Source: Phallusia mammillata (taxonomy: Eukaryota > Chordata > Ascidiacea > Phlebobranchia > Ascidiidae). From it: a DNA stretch of 64,000 bases. Position numbers and translations under genes: made by a program. Under the pieces are notes generated by a model, which had not been told where the DNA came from, did not search any database, and was given only the letters and a program-made list of their open reading frames with translations. Position 1 is the stretch's first letter, and the number at the start of each line of letters is the position of its first letter. Below are positions 21,701 through 33,494 of this stretch, piece after piece. The stretch covers positions 8,503 to 72,502 of the forward strand of contig QLIY01000550.1 of the NCBI GenBank assembly GCA_003260075.1, in the 5' to 3' direction.

Positions 21701-24700
21701 AGTTTAATTGTGACGTTACATAAATGGAATTGTGTTACAAAGCTTACAACATTGGGTTGTTCTCAGCACATGACAGGTGTAGCGTGTTCATGAAGCAAAC
21801 ATTTCATGTAAATTTGGTGAAATTTATATAACGGAGACTTAAATCAGTCAAGCTAATGTGGCAAAAAAGCTCGTTGGTTTACATTTTTACCAATAAATTT
21901 GCAATTCATAAACCCAAATGTTACTTTTTGTTCGAATACCATTTGAGTTTCGGGGCGCTTTTATTTCTTTTATTTTCCGCAACTACAAATATCCGAATCG
22001 GTGCATTCGAATGTTATTCGAATTGTTTGCTTCTTACAACAACTGAACAATTCGTGAATACAAATAACTAGAACTATTAATTCGAATACAATTCGGATTG
22101 CTTCATCTCAAAAAGTACGAAGTATTCATGAATACGAATACACGCTTGGGGTTTATTCGAATAGTATTCGAATTACACGTTGTTGTTTTTTGGTCAACTA
22201 TTCATGAATACTAATACTTGACACGCTTTATTCGAATACAATTCGAATTGCTGCCACCTTAACATTACGAAACAATTCGTGAATACGAATACCTGACTCG
22301 CATTATTCGAATACAATTCGAATTGCCGAACTTTAAAAAGTGCGTAGAATTCATGAATACGAATACATGCCTTGGTTTATTCGAATAGTATTCGAATTAC
22401 TTGTCGTTGTAGTTTGGTCAACAATTCATGAATACAAATACTTGACTCGTTTTATTCGAATACCATTCGAATTGCTGTCACTCAAAAATTACCAAAGTAT
22501 TCATGAATTCGAATACAGTCATGCAGGTATTCGTAAAGTATTCGAATACAGGACGCGTGTATTCGACCCCATGTCTGGCTGTAACATCCATTATTTAAAA
22601 CTGTAATATCCGTCAACACCCTGAGTATAGAAACAGTGACAAAAAAACTTGTTTTTGCCTAATGATCAAACTTGACCTGGGACTAACATTTCCTATGAAG
22701 CAACACTTATAACTTACTTAATCCACCATACTTAACTGATAAGCTCAACTAGCACAAGAAATATTTGTTTACACAAACCTGTCTCCAAGTAATTTGGCTC
22801 AATAATTGGATGAACATTAGGGTCCCTTGATTGAAGTTTTAGCCAACCCTTGCTTGTTGCTCGTAAACTTCCTACATGAACTTGAAAAGCATGACATTCT
22901 GATGCTTTTCTGCCATGGTCAATAACCTAAACAATATTCATTCATTTATTTCATTTCGTTCGCGCGCAGTAAGTAATCAGTTACGTACATTCAAATAACA
23001 ATGACGGAAACAAAAATGGATCAGCTGGAGCTACTAGTGGCCATTGCAAGTAGCTGACCCTATCTATTTAAATGGTTAAATTTGATACTTTTAAACAAGG
23101 AATAAACAAGGATATTTTTGTAACATGAAATGAATTTTTTTACAACAAAGTGTTTGAATTGTCTTACTTGTGAAGGAAGAAAATGGAATTGAATATCTGG
23201 ATGGGTCAAACCACCTTTGCTTCTGATAAAACCACCAGCACACAAGTGAGATGAGGCACCAAGGCCTGTTTGCTTAGTAAGCCACTCCAAGCCAATTTTA
23301 ACCATGTTGAATGGCTGTTGGGCTGAGTACAGTGTAATAGGCTGAAAAATTGAAATTATTTAGGTTTTGCATGAAAAGTTGCTGTTACAAATGTATTACT
23401 ATGAAAATCAATCATTTAAAGTTGTCATTTACTAATATATGTATATATCCAATTATACTTTAAAAACGAAGCTTTACATGCACACAAAGGAATATCTATA
23501 ACTACTGTTGTTTACTGTTTTAAAGTATTCATGCTACTTGTGTCTCTTAAAAAGTATGTTTGCATGATAGAAAAAGTACAAAAAACATATGAAAGTTAGT
23601 GCTACAAATCAACATGCACTACAGAAAACCTTCTTGCACTTATGCTGAACATAAAGTTCTAAATGATCCTGCAGGTTCTGGCCAACACCAGGTAGGTGTG
23701 CAACAGTTGGAATGTCCAACTTTTTCAGATCATCAGCATCACCTTGCCATGCATGAAGAGGAAAAAAAGTGAAAAAATATGAAAACAAAAACTGGTGTTT
23801 AATCGTATGCCACTTCAGTCCAAAGTGATTGAGTTAAAAAGAGGTGTTAATACATCAAGCATATCACAAGCATGCAGTTGTGTTGTTTACTTTGCAAGGA
23901 AAAGAAAATATCACACAATGAAAAGAAAAGCAAAAAAACAAACATTAACGCCAAAAACTGAACTCACCCAAACCAGATAGCATAAGAAGTTGTGGTGAAT
24001 TAATTGCTCCACCACATAAAATTACTTCACTGGAGGCAAAAACCTGCTTTACTGTGCCACTTTGAATGTACTCGACACCGATTGCATTTAGGCCATCAAA
24101 CAAAACCTTGTTTGCTAAACAATTGACCTGCTCAAAACACCAAATGACAAAAAATGGGTTACAAAAGATACTGTTATATTTCCATGAAAAAGAAACATAC
24201 ACTTTTTCACAAATAATTATGTGACAATAAAAAGCGGTCCCATAGTACAAAATTTTGTGTAAAAGAGGTCATTTTTTGTACACATATACAAAAAGCATGT
24301 ACCATAAAAGTGTGTTGACATTGTGAAAGACTACTGTATACATTACAGATGCAAAAATTTACCTCAGTATGAAGATTAGGGCGGTTGAGGGCTGGTCGAA
24401 GATATGCAGATGCTGTGCTCCAACGCTTTCCTTCATGCACAGTCATGTCCATTTTTCCAACACCCTCTTGTTGAAAACCATTCATATCTGAAGTGAGAGG
24501 GTAACCTGCTTCTTGCCCAGCTTTCAAAAAAGCTTGAAACAAGGGATTTTCTTGAGTTCCTTAAAAGTAAATGACAAAAAAACATCAAAAATATGAACAC
24601 TTGGTAAGAAGGACAAAATGTAATTCTTACCAACAGACACATGTAATGGCCCATTTCCACCGCGATATGTGTCTTCACCTAATTCATGAGTCTGTGCCTT

Positions 24701-25891
24701 TTTGAAGTATGGTAGTACTTCATCATATGACCAGCCTTTGGCACCCTCTGACACCCAACGATCATAATCAAAGGCATGGCCTCTTATATACACCATTGCA
24801 TTCAATGATGATGATCCTCCCCATACCCGACCTCTAGGCCAATACATTATTCTGTTGTTGACATGCTTCTGTGGCGTTGTGTTATAGTACCTGAAGCAAC
24901 AGGGTTTGTAGAGAAGGGAAACAATGTCATGTTTCGTACTGCTTTTTATGCAACCTTTCTAAATTTGATTCAAAAATTTTAACATTACCAGTTATATTTG
25001 CTGTTGCACAAATTGTAAGTTAAAGCAGCAGGCATGTGAATTTTCCATGACAAGAGGAGTGAATTTAAAACTCGATCTTTTGGACCAGCTTCCAACAGCA
25101 GAACTCTGTTATTAGGATTTTCAGTCAGTCGATTTGCAAGTACACAACCTGCTGAACCTGTTAATATTAATCAGCTACAATTAATGCAAATAGGGTAAAC
25201 AGTTAAAATACACTGATGTGGATGCGTGCATAGTCCATCACATTTTTTTCAATCAGAACCAACAATGAAATAGTATTCCAAACGGTACAGTCACATGTAG
25301 TTACAATTTTGTGTGTATTCTTTCCAAACCTACCCAATGAGCCTAAACCTATCCAGCAGTGCTTTGGTGGTTTATTAAAATGACAAACTCCATCTTTTCC
25401 CAACATTAGCATCAGTTTCTGAGTCTGCTTTATTGGTCACCTCAATGTACACCCCAATAACAATGCACGAACCACAGTCACATAATGCCTGCAGCACATT
25501 TAGCCCATTGTGTTCATTATATTGCGCTTTGTAGCGGTTTGGTGTTGCACAGCTGTTTTCAGCTTATTGGACGCATTATACATAACTTTTGCTTATCAAG
25601 TGAAATTAATTTTACATGTTACTGATTCAGGTCAATGTTGTCCCTTTTTGTTCTCAAAAAATATGAAATACTTCAGCAATGACTGTTTTGGCTATAAATT
25701 TTGCTAGCACCGGATTGACACACTGATGGAAATAATAGTCATCTAAAAAACATTTACCAACGAAACAAAAATAAACAATGGCAAAAAACCCTACCTGCTC
25801 CAACAATAACATGTGTATGTTCGCCGCTTGCACTTGAAAAGGTGGAAGCATTTTGGTTCCTTAAAAGGCGGATAAAATTGTTTTTGAACAT
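18747..25891 (-). CDS. chdh: Choline dehydrogenase, mitochondrial (GMC oxidoreductase)
   Basis: Eleven exons (minus): 25891-25795, 25157-24989, 24890-24631, 24559-24363, 24127-23968, 23742-23630, 23341-23168, 22926-22779, 21069-20963, 20476-20351 and 18932-18747 (stop TAA). Phases agree and give 578 aa (human 594). The enzyme oxidises choline to betaine aldehyde at the inner mitochondrial membrane, the first step to betaine. The N-terminus ([17 protein letters not shown]) is basic and serine-rich, like a targeting peptide. [16 protein letters not shown] (about 28-43) is the FAD dinucleotide fold. [18 protein letters not shown] is the GMC signature, followed by [22 protein letters not shown] and [28 protein letters not shown] holds the catalytic His (about 495). 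[19 protein letters not shown] is the C-terminal signature. Introns hold an hAT-like element (21144-22577) and a candidate MITE (19792-20186). Confidence 0.96.
19792..20186. repeat. Candidate MITE in a chdh intron
   Basis: The left part CATATTTACCTGATTATAGG and the right part read in reverse complement (CCATTTACTCGATTGTAACC) are diverged inverted repeats. Inner GGGGGCAGCTTAC and GGGCAGCTTATAA copies occur at both sides. Target duplication not resolved, so the class is open. Confidence 0.5.
21144..22577. mobile_element. hAT-like element filled with 75-bp palindromic repeats
   Basis: It has 11-bp exact terminal inverted repeats (CAGACATGGGG / CCCCATGTCTG) and a perfect 8-bp target duplication GCTGTAAC (21136-21143, 22578-22585). 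It encodes no transposase. Most of the 1434-bp interior is an array in which ATTCGAATACAATTCGAAT recurs every 75 bp (for example at 21391, 21466, 21541, and at 22081, 22156, 22231, 22306, 22380, 22455 with slight drift), alternating with a TTCATGAATAC or TTCGTAAAATCG motif. Because 75 is divisible by 3, open frames run through it on both strands; these are not genes. It sits in the chdh intron 21070-22778. Confidence 0.93.
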
Positions 25892-28193
25892 TTTTTACTC
25901 CTGTAAATAAAAACGTTTTTCAAGAAAGAACCGACGAACACTGGAAAATCGAAATAAAGCAACGGGGCTTTCCCGGCAATGAAAACATAAAATCAATGAT
26001 CCGTTACGTCTGTTCTGTACATCTGCGCTATGCTCAGTTAATTCCATGAAGCATGAAAAATCCATTTAAAACGGTGTATCCCTAAAAATGTTGTCGTATA
26101 TTCAACTCTTTGCACCACCTATCAAACTTATGCTGTATCTGGACCTGACGTGTCAGCAGCTCAACCATAAAACTTATTTTTTGGTCTTTTGTACTTGCTC
26201 CTGTTTTCTGAATAGAAAGATAAACTCTCCTTTAAGGTTCCTATAATGCAACGGTCCCATACTCCTTACTTACGTATTTTTCCCTCGAGGCCCCTAAGCA
26301 TGTCAAATCTACTCTTCGATCGGTAAAAATATCTTAGACCCAGATTATTTGTACGACGACGCAATTAGACCTAATTAAGTTCCCACTCAAACAAAAGTCG
26401 TGTTTTCTTTACCTTGAAAATCACAAACCAAAATACATTTTGCAAACTGGCATAAAACGGGTTGCTCTGTTTGCCATCAACGAAAACTCGCGTAGAGCTT
26501 TGAAACAGTTTGACACGAAGAAAAAAAATCGGTGGCGAAAGACCACTTTGCATCTTGTAGAGAGTTTAGATGCCTTTTTCTGTTCATTGAATTAAGCAAT
26601 CATCTCAAAATAATCTAAGTACTCTTGTCTAGGACATGTTACACACATCCAGAGGTGTGCGGCCCGCCAGCCAAATGCGGACCTTTGAATAGGGGTTGGT
26701 GGCTTGCAGAAATAGGTGTGTCCCGCTAAACTTTTAGACTAATAGGCTACTTTCACGACCTTAAGTTAGTTTAGAATTAATTGCGAATTTACTTTAATTT
26801 AATAGACCGCAATTAGTACGAATTAGTACGCAAGAAAGTAATTAAGTACACTTTTCTTAAATATAAGTGTGGTCCCGGTCTTATCATGCTAAGTGTATTT
26901 GCTCATCATTGATAAATGTTGCATAGGTTGTATCTTTGCACAAAACCTACGAATTACTCGATTGCAACTTATTTGGCCACGTATTTGGCTCAATGTAAAA
27001 GGTGTTTCATTTTTTACCGATCATGTTTATAGCATGCTACTAGCAGCTACCAACCACATTGCGACCACTAGGCCTACTTCGTATTTAGACTATAGCAATT
27101 AGCCCAATGAGTGTTCTTTTAACAACTGACGAGGCAGCTGGATTGGTCAGCGACTAAACAAGAAACGATCAACCCAATAAATTTAAGTATTTTCTTGTAA
27201 TTATCAAAAATACCTGCAAAAAAATATCTCGAGTCATCATTCATACATTCATTCGAAAACGACCGTATTAGCCTTTACCGGCGTAATCGTGTACAATTGC
27301 GTTATGAAACGAGGCTTGTATTTATTATATGATCGTTAGATATAACCCCTGTCCCACACTTTTAGTAAAGAAAAACAGCGATCCCAATACCATGTCAGTA
27401 TAGGTAGGCTAAGCTATAACCTTCTTAATGAGTTCGTGCAATAAGTACAAAACTTGCCATAAAATTGCTTTATGGTTCCAACATGTCCTACTATTTTTGT
27501 TCGAAATGCCAATATAGGTGGTCTTTGCGTAGCAATGTAACAGAATATTTCACCACTTGGAACTATAAGCAAGTTAGGCCTACATTTTTATGCGGTCGCT
27601 TTCTTGTTGCAATGCGCTCAAAACAATTTGTAGGCTAGTTGAAAATTGAAATAAAGAAAATTAATTTTCGCTCAGGGCATTGCTATGCATAAGAAGGTTT
27701 GCTTTTCCGAAGAAATTTAAGAGAACGTTGTATTAGCTTATAGACATCATGGGGTATAGCTGGACAGGACGATTAATTAGACCTCTCAGATTAATTCATT
27801 CAACTCAAAATTTTCAGCGTTCAACAACCCACATACCTCACCCAGACATGTAATTTGTTGACTTGTAGAATCCACCGACCTCAATCTACCTGCTTGTTAT
27901 TTGCTTACAAGCCTATGTCAAAACACAAACAGGGCAAAGGTCGTTTTAATTGCAAGCGTCATGGGACTGTTTGTCTCCAGAAGGACGAAGTTTAAAGAAA
28001 AGCGGTGCCAGCACTTCTGTCAAATTCGCTGGATGACTGTTACTGCGGCACGTTTTTTTGTGAAGTGTTGTGTTGTTCCCAACGAATGGCATACTTTTTG
28101 CGAATGTGGTTGAGAGTACAAGGAAGGCGCTGCGCACACGTCGGGTCTGGAATTCAGAAGGCAATATTATTGCGTTGTTTCGATTACCGAAGA
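25892..28193. other. Divergent intergenic region chdh / CPTP-like
   Basis: It separates two divergently transcribed genes and should contain both promoters. No TATA box or other site can be assigned with confidence. At 26650-26720 there is a single hAT-like end (CAGAGGTGTGCGGCCCGCC) without a partner. No supported exon is seen. Confidence 0.5.
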
Positions 28194-31100
28194 ATGAACA
28201 ATTGGATTGCGATTCCTGTCCTTATTGTTTTGGCACTACTAGTTCTTTTTTCAGCTCAAAGGTGTTCAAGTAAGCGTTTCTATTAAACTTTTTGCTATAT
28301 TTTGGGCGTTTTACTGCAAAATCTGCTTGACAGACAGTCAACCTCTACAAAGTTTTGTGGATACGACAGACCGCAACCAAGAGGTATGAATAAGTTCATG
28401 TTATTGCGGTGCATTTGCTGTGAAATAGGCTATGTTTGGAACAAAGCTTTTGCAGACGCACCAACATCCATTAACACGTTTCCTGTCTGTATGAGCCAGA
28501 AACTAACAAAAGTTTGGACCGTCTTACAAATATTAGAGATGTCTATGAAGCGCTTTATTTTTTGCGTTAATTAGCAAATGTTTTAGAGACTTCATAACAG
28601 TTTGAAGAATGGCTTATAGCTGTTTACAATGACAGCCAAACACAACATTGGAAACGTATGCTGTTTTTTCCTGCAGTTTCCAGCCAATGGGCCAACCAAT
28701 AAAATATGAATCCCCTTGGGCAATCATGGCGCAACGATTTGTTTTTGACTCAAGCTCGCTACCGAAAAGTGCTGAATCAGATAGTCGATGACGTAAACAT
28801 CTTTTGTTAAAACAACCTGTAGCGGATAGAATGTTTTGTAGGCAATACACTAAAGTGGGCAATACACTGACCTAATTGAGCATAACGACCCGTGAACGTT
28901 TAAAGGGCCGGTCAGTGCAATAAACAAATGATTTTTGTATTAGTTAAATAAGTGGAATTACCATTACGATAAGTTAAAAGCAGGGGAATGTGTTTGTCTT
29001 AGTAGGCCGACACAACACCTAAAACGTTGTGCTTCAGTGGTTCTAACAGCTACTAATGTCAATCATCGTTATTTCTTGTCTTGTCTCAACTTTTTCGTCT
29101 CGTTGTGTTTTTTTTTACTATTTTAATTAGTTATGGATTGAGGTATTGTTGGTTAACTAAACAAACAGCGTTTTTCAGTAAATTTATTCCGGATTCTATA
29201 TTTAAATAAAATGCACCAGAGCTCACTGAATACGCAACATATTTCACAATATCAGATTGACCGCGGATGCACTGATGAACTTAGATAATTGCAGTTTTTA
29301 GAGTTTACATATTTTATTATTCTAGGGCAACAGAAAAATGGCAAGCAGCACTAAAGTCGATTGCTCTGACAAGAAAGCTATGTTTTCTATCACAAACATG
29401 TCAAACCTGTTTCAAAAATGTGCGAAATCGGACAAAGCACAGCAAGTTGAAATGGATCTCTATCTAGATGCCTGGGAAGAATTGATCAGGTAAGATATTT
29501 TTGAATTTGTTAGATATCGCTTGGTCAAACTTTGTTTATCACTTTTTATTTTAGTGTACCTTATCTAGTTAATTTAAAAGCGGTGCAGTTCTTTATGTAA
29601 TTTGGTACTGTATGTGCAAGAACTGCCTAAGAAAGAAACTGCAGAAAAATTGCTCTCACTGGTCTGTGTACATTGAACAATGCTATTGCAGGGAATGCAA
29701 ATAATTGCTTTAAACTGATCAAACCGATAATCATATGTTTGTTTGTTTCATTTTTGTCACATCTGGGCATGTTTTTTGGGAGGCTGAGGAAAACACACAA
29801 GTGCCAAGATCAATGGGAACTTACACCTTGTTACGCTAACCATTTGGCCATTTTGGGAAGAATATAAATTCTTTGAGTTATTGTACTGGTAGTTTTGTAA
29901 AGCACAAAACTTTGGCAACGTATAAGACATTGTGGCACACATGGAATGATTTGTGTGTCATTTTTAGTCAAGTAGCATGTGCTTACTTCCTAAAGTTTGT
30001 TGATGTAAAAAAAAACTTGAAGGAAATCAAACAAATTACTATAGATTAAGAAACAATTAATTTTGGTAATTAATGCATTTTGGTAAATGGTAATGCATAT
30101 GACCGATCGTACCAGTTGGGAAGTGTAGTGTTGTGTTTTTTTGCAAATATTGATGATGATGAGTGTCATACCTCTGTTGAAAACTTATCTCGGTAACTGC
30201 ATCAACAATTCATAGTGTGCTTTGTTTGCAGATTTTTGAATTCAATGGGTAAAGCATTTACGTTTGTGAGCTCAGATGTGGTTGACAAGGTTGGAATTTT
30301 GCGGGATTTTCGGAAATCAAATGAGGGCAAAAACTATGCCACAATTGAAGAAATGATGTCATATGAAAAGAAAAATGATCTGATAAACTACAAAGATGCA
30401 CCATCAAAAAAGGTAATTATTGATTCCTGTTTTGGACAGTTTGTTGCACTTATAGGCCAGTCTGCAGAACATGGCATTTCCCGACGAGATCTCGTGCGTG
30501 TAGGACCTACATGTCCGGCGTGCGCGACCCGTAAGTTCACGTGCAAGACCAATTTCAGCAGGCGCAAAGCAGGTAAAAGAGGTCAAGACAGCCCAAGTAA
30601 ATGCCTTTGGTGCAACATTTTCATGTGCAAACCCCAAATCTTGGCGTGCAAAAATTTTTTTTCAACAAAAATTTGCGCATGCAGTTGCCACACTCTGCAG
30701 ACTGGCTTATAGGTGCTGATTAATGTGTTTCCCCCTGTAACTCCTATATATATATTTACCCCACTAACCCTATAAAGTTGGTAATTTTTTTTACAATACC
30801 TGGGTGAAATGAAGTTTTGACAGTTTGTATAGTATGCCATTTTGAGTTTTGTAGCAATGTCTGAATTGCATGAGATTTGGACAGTTTGTACTTTACATCA
30901 CATGATAATTCAAGGCACAGTACTGATCACAACCACTTTATACCACATAAGTTTCTTTTAGTTACTTCTTGAAATGCATCATTTTCAACCTTTTTTAGTT
31001 TTTGGGACCCATGAGTTTCTGCCTGCAGAATCAAATCAAATTATAAAAAATGTTAGCTAATATGGGACCCAATACAAAATAAACATGGGAAATAAATTAA

Positions 31101-32345
31101 CATTTCAAAATAGGTTATAGTGTATGTGCTATAGCAAAACGTATTAAGCCACCCTTCTGGTTTCAGTGTAACATCTGGTTTATGTTTGTGCAAAGTACTT
31201 GTTTATGAGCTGAAAATGTGACAAAAACGTTTGTTTCATGTTTTAAAAACAGGTCAAAGCCTCTGGATCAAGAACACTCCTCAGGTTGCACCGGGCTTTA
31301 AAATTCCTTTTAATTCTTATTGGTAAACTCGCCAGAAATGAGGATGATGGGAAGGTGTCTGTAATGGGATACAATGCCTACCACGCCTCTCCGATGTCCA
31401 AGTAAGAAGTGGTCTTCAAGCTGTTTTGTGCAAAATAATAAGAACGGGACAGAACCAATCCTTTTGTAATAGGTATCATCCATGGATTGTTCAAAAAGCT
31501 GTAGGTGTCGCTGTATACATGTTGCCAGATCGTGAAACCTTTATCAAACAAATGTGTCAAGACCTATCAAGGGAGGAAATAGAGTCGACCATGGATGTTT
31601 GCTCACAAAGCATGGATGCAGTGTTTGAATATTCTGAAGCACTTTATAGGTTTGTATTCTGGGGTTTATTCGAATGAGGTCTAATTAAGTGTCTGATATC
31701 TTCCCAACATGGCTTTGAGACCATTCTTTCATTTTCAAACGAGCTTAAAAATTGTTTATAGACCTCTAAGATCGCAAATAATAATCTAAAAGTTATAAGC
31801 AGCAGCTGACAAGGTGTTTTTGTTATTAAACTTTTTTCATGATGGTTATAGTTTAGAATATCGCCCACAATTGTAGTGTGATATATTGTAGGACTAAGTT
31901 TGTAGGTGGTGACATGGCCCAGGTTAAGTTTTGAGTTTTGGTATGGATATTACTCAAACAGTCTTTGTTAAAAAGCTGTATTTGTGGAAAGATAACCACA
32001 ATATATTATTACTATCACATTATATAGCATTTGCTGGGAAGTCAAACAATCGGTGTAGTCACTCTTTGACAAAATTACACCTGGCGTTACAGTGCCCACA
32101 TATTTAAAGAAATTAAAACCTATGTTGGATAACTTATACTTTAACATGTGATATACACTTGTATAAACTTTCAACCGTGTCCCACTTGTTGTGACTTGGT
32201 TTGTCGATTTCGCAAGTACACAGTTTTAACTATGTTTACAACTGGGTATAACATTATAAAAAAGCAACTGATCAAACATATTAATTTTTTTACTTTCAAT
32301 TATTCTCTTGTTTGCAGCAAATTTGACCTTCTGGAAATACCCTAA
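28194..32345 (+). CDS. cptp: Membrane-anchored CPTP/GLTPD2-like lipid transfer protein
   Basis: Seven exons: 28194-28269, 28334-28383, 29326-29489, 30232-30412, 31253-31401, 31473-31649 and 32318-32345 (stop TAA). Phases agree and give 274 aa. Residues ~5-21 (IAIPVLIVLALLVLFSA) are a membrane anchor or signal. The rest is a GLTP fold close to human CPTP: FLNSMGKAFTFVSSDVVDK; RTLLRLHRAL; YHPWIVQKAVGVAVYMLP; and the end SEALYSKFDLLEIP (human SQKLYAEHSLLDLP). The head-group residues of ceramide-1-phosphate binders are present with the right spacing: Asp112/Lys116, Arg164/Arg168 and His209. The family moves ceramide-1-phosphate between membranes. Cytosolic CPTP lacks an anchor and GLTPD2 has one, so orthology to GLTPD2 is possible. 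The first two exons rest on phase and splice sites only; Met at 29338 is an alternative start giving a soluble form. A MITE lies in intron 4. Confidence 0.85.
30457..30705. mobile_element. hAT-like MITE, 249 bp, copy 2 (intron of CPTP-like gene)
   Basis: Left end CCAGTCTGCAGA, right end TCTGCAGACTGG, with a perfect 8-bp duplication CTTATAGG (30449-30456, 30706-30713). It is homologous along its length to 17586-17839. It begins 44 bases after the exon-4 donor, so the open frame of that exon appears to extend into it; that extension is not coding. Confidence 0.93.
30838..31075. repeat. Dispersed repeat, copy 1 (intronic)
   Basis: Shares several blocks in the same order with 48715-48915: AGTTTGTACTTTACAT, GGCACAGTAC, and CCCATGAGTTTCTGCCTGCA. 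Divergence and gaps suggest an old interspersed element. Borders are approximate. Confidence 0.6.
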
Positions 32346-32598
32346 AATGAAATTTAAACAACTGTACGATGTGGAACTCACTGTGTTGCATGAGACTTCG
32401 GTGTTGTTTGGAGCTGTGCAATATCAACATTTGTTATGTACACATGAATTACACAATGACTTGTTAGGAGACTTCCACAAAAGGGTCAAGGATGCGTTTT
32501 TTGTGCAGTATATTGTTGTTTGTTACACGAAATGTCAAAATGCTTTCTGTTTCGGCCATAACACCACAATACAAATTTTCGGTAAAACTGTTTATCAA

Positions 32599-32604
32599 AA
32601 TAAA
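32599..32604 (+). terminator. Poly(A) signal AATAAA for the CPTP-like gene
   Basis: AATAAA about 255 bases downstream of the stop at 32345. It is the first canonical signal I see on this strand after the stop. Confidence 0.4.
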
Positions 32605-33031
32605 TCTTGCCTTTGCCATTCCTAATGTGAAGCTGTTAACAAAATTTTATGTAATTGTTTTATATTCTGCAATTGATATGTTACTTGTTCTTTATTGTTG
32701 CGATATATTTTTATGTACTACGGTGTGCTTTTAGGTGATTATTTTTTATTTAATGGTTAGGCATTACTTTCTCACAGTAATGTCCAACAATTTGTTTTTT
32801 CAAAGTTGTTTAATCAAACACTGTAAGCACTGCATAACCCGCCTTAAGTTGACAAGAATGATTTAAGCTTACATGCTCTCGGCTGTAACAGTTTTTTGCA
32901 GTTGCAATAAAATGTTAAGTCCAGTTTGCTTTTGGGTTGTTGTACAATGTCATATACAGGAGGTCCCTCAATTCCCCGCTAGATCTACTAACCAAAGGAC
33001 TCACAGTAGAGAAGCTTGCAAAATGTAGTTG

Positions 33032-33212
33032 GGTGGCACAAAGAGCATTTGCAAATATTTAAAATGTTGACGGTTAGGGCTATTAGGGTTGGGCTGAGGA
33101 TTTGTAATAACAATAAAATTAAACTAAAACCTAGTTCGTGATGCTAAATTTAGTTCCTAGCCCTTTTCCAGTCTCACTGTTATTTAAAATCTGCGCTCTT
33201 TACGCCATCTAC
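33032..33212. repeat. GGTGGCGCAAAGAGC repeat family, copy A
   Basis: Left end GGTGGCACAAAGAGCA and right end TGCGCTCTTTACGCCATC are inverted. The interior has GACGGTTAGGGCTATTAGGG. It is related to 37649-37906 and 38879-39080. Confidence 0.65.
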
Positions 33213-33407
33213 TGGTGTTTAGCAAACTTTTCTACTGTGAGTTCTTGTGTTAGTAGCTCGACCTAATTTCCCAGTGCGATCCCCAAACGTTTCTAGAATC
33301 GCTCCTAACTTCCAACCACACCAAACTCTTCAGTGTTCGTTATAGGACAGTTTACTCTGGCAATGCTACATAGGACCAAACTTTAAGCACAATATGGTTT
33401 GCACTCG

Positions 33408-33413
33408 TTTATT
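33408..33413 (-). terminator. Poly(A) signal AATAAA for ckmt
   Basis: AATAAA on the minus strand about 80 bases downstream of the creatine kinase stop (33495). Confidence 0.55.
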
Positions 33414-33494
33414 ATCGACAAATCACCAGTGTTAAATAAATTATTGTATCAATTCAAATTTGCATCCTAAAACTGGAACATCCTCGAGCAGCAG

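Larger units (their letters stand above)
32346..33494. other. Convergent intergenic region CPTP-like / ckmt
   Basis: 3' UTRs of the two convergent genes plus a repeat at 33032-33212. The long plus-strand frames at 32308-32734 overlap the CPTP-like 3' UTR and have no domain. Confidence 0.5.

Noticed and set aside
26649-26720. hAT-like insertion at CAGAGGTGTGCGGCCCGCC
   Set aside because: Only one end is recognisable, with no inverted partner or target duplication nearby.
30215-30712. 165-aa frame at the CPTP-like exon 4
   Set aside because: Only 30232-30412 is exon. The rest is intron and the MITE at 30457-30705.
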